Shown in pieces: positions 1 to 6,252 of a stretch of DNA of 34,643 nucleotides. The stretch's first letter is position 1, and each line of letters begins with the position of its first letter. This DNA is from an uncultured Acetatifactor sp. (GTDB lineage Bacteria; Bacillota; Clostridia; Lachnospirales; Lachnospiraceae), in assembly GCA_947594835.1 (NCBI GenBank), contig CANQEH010000029.1, positions 1-34,643 on the forward strand, read 5' to 3'. The notes under the pieces are model-generated. The model searched no databases. It saw only the letters and a program-made list of their open reading frames with translations, and had not been told where the DNA came from. A program made the position numbers and the translations under genes.

Positions 1-292
1 CAAATAGATTATAGGGAGAGACGGCATTGACTGAACGCCTAAGGCATAAACGAGATTGTTTAAACAAAGATAAGATTGCGTGCTCTCAAAGTCACACTTA
101 TTTGTGCTTGAAAAGGCGGACTACACATATAAATATGCGGTCATCCGGTAAGCCGGACAGCCCACTCACCTCCCCGTGATTTGTAGTATACCGAGTTCCC
201 TACAGGAAGAATTACAAAAGAAAAAGAAGCTCAGGAAAACCATTTTCATAACGTTTTGTGCCTGAGCGAAGCGAAAGGAATGGGATATAAAT
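1..292 (+). other. AT-rich leader region upstream of the restriction endonuclease
   Basis: No convincing gene is seen here. One frame is open from base 1 to a TGA at 28-30 and could be the last nine codons of an upstream gene, but this is too short to judge. A perfect 12-base palindrome TTGTTTAAACAA lies at 56-67. A weak promoter candidate is TTGAAA at 108-113 with TAAATA at 130-135. A short stem TCCGG/CCGGA lies near 144-157; its TCCGGT also fits WCCGGW, the site of BsaWI. A methyltransferase partner for the following endonuclease is not present here and would have to lie left of the window. Confidence 0.35.
229..267 (+). promoter_or_regulatory. Hairpin just before the restriction endonuclease start
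   Basis: GCTCAGG (229-235) and CCTGAGC (261-267) are perfect 7-base complementary arms. Directly inside them AAAAC (236-240) can pair with GTTTT (253-257 with neighbouring bases), leaving a GTG bulge on the right arm. The hairpin ends 25 bases before the ATG, just left of the AAAGGA ribosome binding site at 274-279. It could be an operator or an mRNA structure that limits expression of a toxic nuclease; that role is inference. Confidence 0.4.
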
Positions 293-1159
293 ATGCCTTA
301 TAGAGAAGTGGTTGAGCAACGTTATAATGAAGTGTTTGAAAATGAGTATACAAATCTGTTAAATGGAAGAACTTCAAATAGTGCTATGGAGAGTGCTGAA
401 AGAGGCGCACAGCATAGCGCAATGCTGGTTACATTTACCGAGATGTATGAACGATATCATGAAACGGAAAACGCAGCCCAAATATGGAATGCAATATACT
501 CCTCTCATTTAAAGCGAAAGACGGGTAATTTTTCGGCTGATAATCTCAATGAAGAAATAATTGAAAAAGTTTTGTCTGGAGCACAAAGTTGGAAGAAGTG
601 CAGTGGTCATGTATTTGAACATTATATTGTGGAACAGACGAGGGAGCGCCTGGCACAATATAATATACGATTTGTCCTGCAGAAAGAATTAACCAATATG
701 CTTCAAAATAACCAGATTACAAATGAAGATGATGATAATATTGGGCAGATGGTGGCGAGCGATGATTTTGACATATATGCTATTGTGAATGTAAATGGCA
801 GTAATCTGGTGTTTGGATGTGTCCAGGCAAAAACGAGTATCCGTGATAGAGTGGGCAGGGATAGGGATTTTTCGATTCCCGCTATGGAAAGGCATTTTTG
901 GTCTGCGGCTGTTGTGTTAGACGGAACATATTTAGCAATGCCCAAATTTAGTAAAATGGTCAATGGCGGCGGTGAAACTCAGTATATGGAAAATGGATGG
1001 CATGGGATGTACGCTATGTCTAACATTGACACGAATGACAGGATATATAAGGATGAGCATTTAGAGTTGCTTGTTGAGCACGCAAGCGTGGCATCACATA
1101 AATTTACATCCGCGCGACAAAGATTTGACAGGTATTGGCGGGCGGTGCAAAATATTTAA
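293..1159 (+). CDS. BsaWI-like type II restriction endonuclease
   Basis: Predicted PD-(D/E)XK endonuclease of 288 residues. The similarity to BsaWI, as I remember that protein, runs along the whole length. Visible landmarks are IWNAIYSSHLKRKTG (about 64-78), SWKKCSGHVFEH (99-110), LLQK-like VLQKEL (128-133), DFDIY with D160, GCVQAKTSIRDR with K180, MPKFSKMVNGGG (216-227) and NGWHGMY (234-240). D160 and the QAK element are the likely metal-binding core, with Q in place of the usual first acidic residue. BsaWI cuts within WCCGGW, so a CCGG-type site is expected, but specificity is inferred. The gene is much more AT-rich than its neighbours, which suggests recent acquisition. The partner methyltransferase is not in the window. 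Start: ATG 293 with AAAGGA at 274-279, a somewhat long spacing of 13. Confidence 0.82.
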   Translation: MPYREVVEQRYNEVFENEYTNLLNGRTSNSAMESAERGAQHSAMLVTFTEMYERYHETENAAQIWNAIYSSHLKRKTGNFSADNLNEEIIEKVLSGAQSWKKCSGHVFEHYIVEQTRERLAQYNIRFVLQKELTNMLQNNQITNEDDDNIGQMVASDDFDIYAIVNVNGSNLVFGCVQAKTSIRDRVGRDRDFSIPAMERHFWSAAVVLDGTYLAMPKFSKMVNGGGETQYMENGWHGMYAMSNIDTNDRIYKDEHLELLVEHASVASHKFTSARQRFDRYWRAVQNI

Positions 1160-1382
1160 TGGAAAGGCAGTTCCCCTGTTCCTGCCCCCTATATCTGTTC
1201 TGCAGCAGTTCCATTGCCTCCAGCTGGACGGTCAAGGAAGTGTCCCCTGAACCTATGGCATAAGTTTTTATGAAAAACAGAGAAATTTTCTGCCCGTGCC
1301 CGGGCCTTTGCATCTGTCTGTGTGCTAAGGGCAGGGCGCATCTTCTTTATAGAGCATAATGACAAAACTGAACCAAAACCGT

Positions 1383-1406
1383 GTAAACTCACTATAGTGC
1401 GTTTAC
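1383..1406. repeat. 24-base imperfect palindrome over the radical SAM stop codon
   Basis: GTAAAC (1383-1388) and GTTTAC (1401-1406) flank a perfect 10-base palindrome CACTATAGTG (1390-1399). Only one position pair breaks the symmetry (T1389 against C1400). The minus-strand stop codon of the radical SAM gene lies inside the right arm. No T-run follows on either strand, so an intrinsic terminator is unlikely; the dyad looks more like a protein-binding site. The rest of the gap between the two convergent genes (1160-1402) shows no gene. Confidence 0.45.
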
Positions 1407-2380
1407 CTTTTCGCTTCTTTCCCCTGCCACAACCCCTGTTCCTCAAAGGTCTTCCGCAGGGTGTTCAGCACGCGCTTTTTGTCGCTGCTCCAGAGAGGGG
1501 CAAGCAGCAGGCGGCGGGGGCCGTCGCCGGTGAGACGGTGGATGACCATTTCCGGCGGGAGCAGCGAGACACATTCCGCCACAAACTGGCAGTAGGTTTC
1601 CGGGGAGTATGCGATGTGATCCGGCGTGACTGCGGGCAAAAGACCCTGCCTGTAACGCCTGCCAAGCTCCGTCCCATCCAGCACATGGAGCAGCTGCAGC
1701 TTGATGCCCTGGATGGGCATGGACGCCGCGTAGGAGACAGAGGCGCGCATCATGGAACGATCCTCCCCCGGCAGCCCCAGGATCAGATGCGTGATGACGG
1801 TGATCCCATGTGCCCGCAGGGCGACGACAGCTTCCTCGTACTGTGCCAGGGAAAAACCGCTTCGGAGGGCGGCCCGCGTCTTGTCGTGTACTGTCTGCAG
1901 CCCCAGCTCCACCCATACCGGCTTGAAGCGGTTTAACTCAGCAAGCAGCGCGATCACCTCTGGGGGCAGGCAGTCGCACCGGGTGGCGATGGAGAGAGCT
2001 GCGATCTCCGGGGGGAGGAGGGCTTCCGTAAACATCCGGCGCAGCCTGTCTACCGGCCCGTAGGTGTTGGTATAGGCCTGAAAGTAGGCGATAAATTTGC
2101 GGCAGTCTGATTTGGCGCTGATTCTGGTCTTCGCCTGTGCGATCTGTTCCTGGATGGAAAGCTGGGGAGAAGCGGCAAAATCGCCGGAACCGCCGGCGCT
2201 GCAGAAGATGCAGCCGCCAGTTCCGACAGAACCGTCCCGGTTCGGGCAGGTCATGCCGCCGTTTAAGGAGAGCCGATAGACCTTTTCTCCAAAGGTCTGC
2301 CTGAGATGAAAGTCCAGGGAGTGATAGGGAAGCTCCCCCCAGCGCCGCGGGGCTTTGCTGTGGATGCTGTCTTCTGTCAT
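1403..2380 (-). CDS. TIGR01212-family (YtqA/YhcC-like) radical SAM protein
   Basis: A 325-residue radical SAM protein of the YtqA/YhcC family, which is Elp3-like and of uncertain reaction. The 4Fe-4S ligands are C45, C57 and C60 in the spacing C-x11-C-x2-C (TCPNRDGSVGTGGCIFC), the typical opening of this family. The barrel continues with YFQAYTNTYGP, IATRCDCLP, WVELGLQT and HLILGLPGE, all diagnostic for the family. A longer frame begins at 2473, but ATG 2380 has the ribosome binding site (GGAG in GGAGCGGAAAAAGAC) and starts the conserved part; the residues before it look unlike protein, and the probable transcription start (about 2462) lies inside them. It is a single-gene unit that points toward the restriction gene. 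Confidence 0.88.
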   Translation of the reverse strand: MTEDSIHSKAPRRWGELPYHSLDFHLRQTFGEKVYRLSLNGGMTCPNRDGSVGTGGCIFCSAGGSGDFAASPQLSIQEQIAQAKTRISAKSDCRKFIAYFQAYTNTYGPVDRLRRMFTEALLPPEIAALSIATRCDCLPPEVIALLAELNRFKPVWVELGLQTVHDKTRAALRSGFSLAQYEEAVVALRAHGITVITHLILGLPGEDRSMMRASVSYAASMPIQGIKLQLLHVLDGTELGRRYRQGLLPAVTPDHIAYSPETYCQFVAECVSLLPPEMVIHRLTGDGPRRLLLAPLWSSDKKRVLNTLRKTFEEQGLWQGKEAKR

Positions 2381-2468
2381 GTCTTTTTCCGCTCCGTTCT
2401 TTGGAAAGAAATGGAGATGGCAAATGCGATGAGCGCCTTTGCCTGGTTTCTCTGTTTCAAGTATCATC

Positions 2469-2497
2469 AGCATGGCACGATTCCGTCATGGTGTCAA
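2469..2497 (-). promoter_or_regulatory. Probable sigma-A promoter of the radical SAM gene
   Basis: On the minus strand TTGACA (2492-2497) is followed after 17 bases by CATGCT (2469-2474), with TG one base before it as an extended -10. The -10 is weak. Transcription would start near 2462, downstream of the first in-frame ATG at 2473, which supports the start at 2380. Confidence 0.45.
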
Positions 2498-2543
2498 TCA
2501 AATCTCAAAAAATCACCTGATTTTCCGGCGGGCAAAAAGGTAC

Positions 2544-2572
2544 TTGTCCAATAAGAAATCTTTCGGTATAAT
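2544..2572 (+). promoter_or_regulatory. Strong sigma-A promoter of the AbiH gene
   Basis: TTGTCC (2544-2549), a 17-base spacer and a perfect TATAAT (2567-2572). Transcription should start near 2579, giving a leader of about 125 bases before ATG 2704. Confidence 0.7.
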
Positions 2573-2632
2573 ATATTCACAGGAAAGCACTATCGCACCA
2601 CAGAGAAAGCGGGCAGTCAATTTTTCACAGCG

Positions 2633-2651
2633 ACAGGCCGCAGCGGCCTGT
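2633..2651 (+). promoter_or_regulatory. Perfect hairpin in the AbiH leader
   Basis: ACAGGCCGC and GCGGCCTGT are perfect 9-base arms around a single A at 2642. The dyad covers a possible GTG start at 2650, so that start would be buried; this favours the ATG at 2704. There is no T-run after it. It may be an operator or an mRNA structure that controls expression of the defence gene. Confidence 0.5.
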
Positions 2652-2703
2652 GACGGCGGGCCTGCGGCAGAGCGGCAGAGTCGGTACCAGACAGGGCAAA
2701 AAA

Positions 2704-4110
2704 ATGCTAAGGACAAAAAATCAAAACAAAAAAGCACAATCCGGCGATCCTCCTCCCTCCATCGACACCCTGATCCTCATCGGCAACGGGTTCGATATCT
2801 GGCAGGGGCTTCCCACCTGTTACAGCGCATTTGAAGCGTATTATCACAAGCACCGGGACGAAATCCTGAAAAAATTACGGATCAGGAAACACCGGGTGTC
2901 TGAGGCGGATGGCAAGCCCGTTCTGGACGAGGGCGGCAATCCCCTTGCCTTCAGCGATGTGGAATTGCTGTATGGGGATCCTTTTGACCCTGACGCCAGG
3001 CTGCCCTATACATTCTGGAACAGATTCGAGGATTCTCTGGATCAGCTGGACGCCCAGCGGCTGAACGAGTACTTTGGCAAGGAAGCCGAGGGCTTAAAGG
3101 AGATGCGCAAAAGCGCCCGCAATGCCCGGCGCATCCTGACACAGGCTTTCTGCGACTGGGTGACGGGCATCAAGATAGACGACAAAGACGAGGGATACCG
3201 CTTCGGGAAAAACTGCCTGTTTGTCAATTTTAATTATACGGATACCCTGGTCAAGCGGTTTCACATTGACCCGGCAAAGGAATACCATATCCACGGGGAG
3301 GCGGCCCATCCGGGCTCTATCATATTCGGCCACGCGACCCATCCGGAATATCCTTTTGGGGGCTTGTTCCGGCTTGGCGGCAGGTTCCGCGGGCTGTACT
3401 TTGTCGAGGATGTTTTGTACCGCACGGACAAGCACGTGGAAGACAATTGGGGCGATTTGTGCGTCTTTCTCGCCATGTACGGGGTACAGGCCAAAGCCAT
3501 CCGCAAAATCTATGTGCTGGGACATTCGTTCGGGGACGCCGACATGGAATATTTCAGGCACATCGTGAACGCGACCCAGGGGATTGAGACGGACCCCGAG
3601 GCGGATCTGAGCGGCCAGGAGAAGGAATATCTGGATCACATGGATCCGATGGAAGTGTATTACATGAACATACAATATGCGGTTCACGGCGGCTATCGCG
3701 CTATGGGGATCCTGCCGAACGCCTTTCCGCCCATCCTGGAAGGGGATGAAGAAAGCGAAAGACAGCTGCGCCTGGAGACGGCAGTGGTGCGCCGCCGATT
3801 CCTTGCGGAACAGCGCGGGCGTGACGAGCAAAGAAATAAAGCCTTTCTGAAACTCCTCGGGCGAGGCCGCAAAAAGCCCCGGAGACAGGCTCAGGGGGAA
3901 GCTGCCGGACAGGAGACTGCCGTGCAGGAAGAGGACTGCGCTGGCTCCCAGGGTTTCCCGGAGTGGCATATCTCTTATCACAGCCCGGAGGACAAACAGC
4001 GGATCGGGGCGATGATGCATCAGCTGCACTGTGATAATTTCACGCTGTATCCCACAATAGACGAATGTATCGCGCCGTTTGCCCGCATCGACGGAAAAGA
4101 CAAGCCCTGA
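2704..4110 (+). CDS. AbiH-family abortive infection protein
   Basis: A 468-residue protein of the AbiH family, which was defined by a lactococcal plasmid gene giving abortive phage resistance; the biochemical action is not established. Family hallmarks are the N-terminal LILIGNGFDIWQGLPTCYSAF-type segment (about 23-43, with G27-N28-G29-F30-D31), the central FVNFNYTDTL (about 175-185), the nearby YHIHGE and FGHATH, and the C-terminal IYVLGHSFGDAD (about 270-282). After that come a charged Arg/Lys/Gln-rich linker and a separate tail ending in a YPTIDECIAPF-type segment. Start: a longer frame begins with GTG 2650, but that codon sits in a perfect hairpin and has no binding site; ATG 2704 has a weak one (AGGG at 2692-2695). 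It has its own strong promoter. The following membrane genes may be cotranscribed (45-base gap). Confidence 0.85.
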   Translation: MLRTKNQNKKAQSGDPPPSIDTLILIGNGFDIWQGLPTCYSAFEAYYHKHRDEILKKLRIRKHRVSEADGKPVLDEGGNPLAFSDVELLYGDPFDPDARLPYTFWNRFEDSLDQLDAQRLNEYFGKEAEGLKEMRKSARNARRILTQAFCDWVTGIKIDDKDEGYRFGKNCLFVNFNYTDTLVKRFHIDPAKEYHIHGEAAHPGSIIFGHATHPEYPFGGLFRLGGRFRGLYFVEDVLYRTDKHVEDNWGDLCVFLAMYGVQAKAIRKIYVLGHSFGDADMEYFRHIVNATQGIETDPEADLSGQEKEYLDHMDPMEVYYMNIQYAVHGGYRAMGILPNAFPPILEGDEESERQLRLETAVVRRRFLAEQRGRDEQRNKAFLKLLGRGRKKPRRQAQGEAAGQETAVQEEDCAGSQGFPEWHISYHSPEDKQRIGAMMHQLHCDNFTLYPTIDECIAPFARIDGKDKP

Positions 4111-4155
4111 CAGGGTGCAGATGCGCTGTTTGGGCGGCGCGGAGGAGAAGATACC

Positions 4156-5469
4156 ATGGTTACCTATACGATAAACGATCTGTTATTTTATTTTCTGTTG
4201 TATGCGTTTTTGGGCTGGCTGGTGGAGGTGGCCTATTACTCTGTAAAGGACAGGCATTTTGTCAACCGCGGCTTTATCAGCCTGCCCTTCCAGATTCCCT
4301 GCGGCATATCCTTTGCCCTGCTCATCCAGGCTCTCCCTTTTCTCGGGAAAAATTATGTGCTCCAGTTTATTGCCGCCGCGATAGTCTTTGCCGTGATCCA
4401 GAGTCTGACAGGCGTGTTCAGCGAAAGGGTGAGCCGCCTTTCCCGCTGGAACAGCGAGTCGTCCTTTACCGGGTCGAGGAAAAACTGGCTGGAGCTGTTC
4501 ATCCGTGCGGCCTTTGGCCTTTTGATCTATTATGTGGTGCATCCCGTGCTCCTGGCAGGGGTGTCTCTGATGCCGCGCTGGATCCTGCTACTTCTGGTCT
4601 GGGTTGGGATGGGGCTTTTGGCGTTTGACTTTGCCGCCATGCTCTATGCGGTGCGTTTCCGGACGGATTCTGCGCCGGAGGAAATCGCCCGGGCGCAGAC
4701 CCAGCGGTTTGCCGACCGCATCACCCGTCATATCTGGAAGCGCCTTTCCCGGGCGTATCCGGGCATCGAGAGGGAAAGCGCCCTGTGGGAAGGGGAAAAA
4801 AGCATCGTGTTTGCCAAAGGGCTTTGCTGGGACAAGATCATCTGGATCTTTTTGAGCTGTGCGCTGCTGGGGGACATCATTGAAACGTTTTACTGCGGCC
4901 TGGTGGGCGGGCACTGGATGAACCGCTCCAGCGTGCTCTACGGGCCCTTCAGCTTTGTGTGGGGGATCGGCGCAGTGGTGCTGACGGTAACGCTGCACCA
5001 GTTTGAGGAGAAACCGGACCGCTATGTCTTTGTAGGCGGGTTTTTGATCGGCGGAACCTACGAGTATCTGTGCAGCGTCTTTACGGAACTGGTCTTCGGC
5101 ACGGTATTTTGGGATTACAGCGATATGCCCTTAAACATCGGCGGACGGACGAATGTGCTGTTCTGCTTTTTCTGGGGGCTTTTAGCGGTGGTCTGGGTCA
5201 AGATCCTCTGCCCCCGGCTGAACCGGGGCATCGAGAAAATCCCTCCGTTGGCGGGAAAGATCGTCACCTGGGTCATTGTATTTTTCATGGCTTGCAACGG
5301 GCTGCTCACGGCGGCGGCCATGGTGCGGTATCACACCAGGGCGTCCAGGCCGGAGGCAGACGGCGCGGTGGAGGCGTTTTTGGACTGGCAGTATGACGAC
5401 GCCTATATGGAGGCCCGGTGGCCGAATATGATCGTGGCGGACAGCGCCTCACAGGCGGGGGAGGATTGA
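4156..5469 (+). CDS. CmpB-type putative ABC transporter permease, two-domain
   Basis: A 437-residue polytopic membrane protein with two copies of the domain Pfam calls ABC_trans_CmpB; transport has not been shown for it. The first copy (about 5-150) opens with LLYAFLGWLVEVAYYSVKDRHFVNRGF, given here in part as AFLGWLVEV and FVNRGF. The second (about 232-390) has IIETFYCGLVGGHWMNRSS, GGTYEYLCS, WDYSDMPLNIGGR and a final run of hydrophobic segments. Between them is a cytoplasmic-looking charged stretch (about 175-225). About ten membrane segments are likely. Start ATG 4156 has GGAGGAG at 4140-4147. It lies 45 bases after the AbiH gene and before a one-domain relative, so the three may share a transcript. 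Confidence 0.8.
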   Translation: MVTYTINDLLFYFLLYAFLGWLVEVAYYSVKDRHFVNRGFISLPFQIPCGISFALLIQALPFLGKNYVLQFIAAAIVFAVIQSLTGVFSERVSRLSRWNSESSFTGSRKNWLELFIRAAFGLLIYYVVHPVLLAGVSLMPRWILLLLVWVGMGLLAFDFAAMLYAVRFRTDSAPEEIARAQTQRFADRITRHIWKRLSRAYPGIERESALWEGEKSIVFAKGLCWDKIIWIFLSCALLGDIIETFYCGLVGGHWMNRSSVLYGPFSFVWGIGAVVLTVTLHQFEEKPDRYVFVGGFLIGGTYEYLCSVFTELVFGTVFWDYSDMPLNIGGRTNVLFCFFWGLLAVVWVKILCPRLNRGIEKIPPLAGKIVTWVIVFFMACNGLLTAAAMVRYHTRASRPEADGAVEAFLDWQYDDAYMEARWPNMIVADSASQAGED

Positions 5470-5645
5470 ACCCTGTCGTACGGCCGCGGGAAAAGGCGGC
5501 GGAGGATGGCGACGCGCCCGAGTGGCGTCAAAAGATGCACATTGGAAGCCCGATCGGGAGAAAGCCGGATCAGGCGGTGGAGGACGGCTGCGCCTGGGGC
5601 TAGGAGGCGCGTATATTCTGGCTGTTTCCGGGCATCCTAAAGGGC

Positions 5646-6233
5646 ATGAAGACGAAAATGCAGTTGAAATTTTTTGACTATTATGTTCTGCTCTTTTTCC
5701 TGCTGGCCTTTGTGGGCTGGCTGTGGGAAGTGCTGCTCTATCTCGCCACCGACCATGCGCTTATCAACCGGGGCGTTTACAGAGGGCCTTATCTGCCCAT
5801 CTATGGGACGGGAGGGCTCCTTCTGTGTGTCTGCCTGCAGAGGATCCGGGAAAGGCCGTTTCTGGTTTTCGTCAGTTCCATGCTTCTGAGCTCCCTTCTG
5901 GAATATTTTACCAGCTTTTTTCTGGAAAAGCGCTGGGGCCTGCGCTGGTGGGATTACAGCGGCCATACCTTTCAGATCGGGGGGCGGGTCTGCCTGGCGG
6001 GGGCGGTGCTCTTTGGGCTGGGAGGCACCCTGCTGGTCTGCTGGTTCCTTCCCCTGTACCAGCGGTGGTATCAGCGGATTCCGTGGAACTGGCGGGCTGG
6101 GCTGACTCTTGTGCTGTTGGCGGTCTTTGTGCTGGATGCGACCTACTGCGCCCTGCGGCCCAACGTGGGAGAGGGGATCTCCCAGGACGCGCAGTTTGTC
6201 ATGGGGTCTGGGGTGACGGGGGGCCAGGGATGA
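5646..6233 (+). CDS. CmpB-type putative ABC transporter permease, single domain
   Basis: A 195-residue membrane protein with one CmpB-type domain, similar in layout to each half of the gene before it: FLLAFVGWLWEV (about 17-28), LINRGVYRGPYLPIYG (about 39-54), a long hydrophobic stretch, SSLLEYFTSFF, WWDYSGHTFQIGGR (about 101-114) and two more membrane segments. The C-terminus is a short polar tail. ATG 5646 is only one base after AAAGGG (5639-5644); ATG 5658, in frame, has better spacing and may be the real start. The 176 bases before it hold no recognisable gene. RecQ follows after 19 bases. Confidence 0.75.
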   Translation: MKTKMQLKFFDYYVLLFFLLAFVGWLWEVLLYLATDHALINRGVYRGPYLPIYGTGGLLLCVCLQRIRERPFLVFVSSMLLSSLLEYFTSFFLEKRWGLRWWDYSGHTFQIGGRVCLAGAVLFGLGGTLLVCWFLPLYQRWYQRIPWNWRAGLTLVLLAVFVLDATYCALRPNVGEGISQDAQFVMGSGVTGGQG

Positions 6234-6252
6234 TCTGACGGATGGTGTACCA

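Larger units (their letters stand above)
2381..2703. other. Divergent promoter region between the radical SAM and AbiH genes
   Basis: This 323-base gap holds no gene that I can support. It carries a minus-strand promoter for the radical SAM gene (2469-2497), a strong plus-strand promoter for the AbiH gene (2544-2572) and a leader hairpin (2633-2651) in the AbiH transcript. A frame that opens at 2439 on the plus strand crosses the whole region but has no recognisable protein character. Confidence 0.6.

Noticed and set aside
1..30. Possible end of a methyltransferase gene at the left edge
   Set aside because: Only nine codons before a stop are visible; this cannot be told from chance.
2650..2703. 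GTG 2650 as the AbiH start
   Set aside because: It is buried in a perfect hairpin, has no binding site, and the extra 18 residues are not like the family N-terminus.
3094..4029. A 311-codon open frame on the minus strand inside the AbiH gene
   Set aside because: It lies fully antisense to the recognised AbiH motifs and has no own promoter or binding site.
5418..5603. A 61-codon frame between the two CmpB-type genes
   Set aside because: It begins inside the first gene, has no ribosome binding site, and its sequence shows only charged residues without a pattern.
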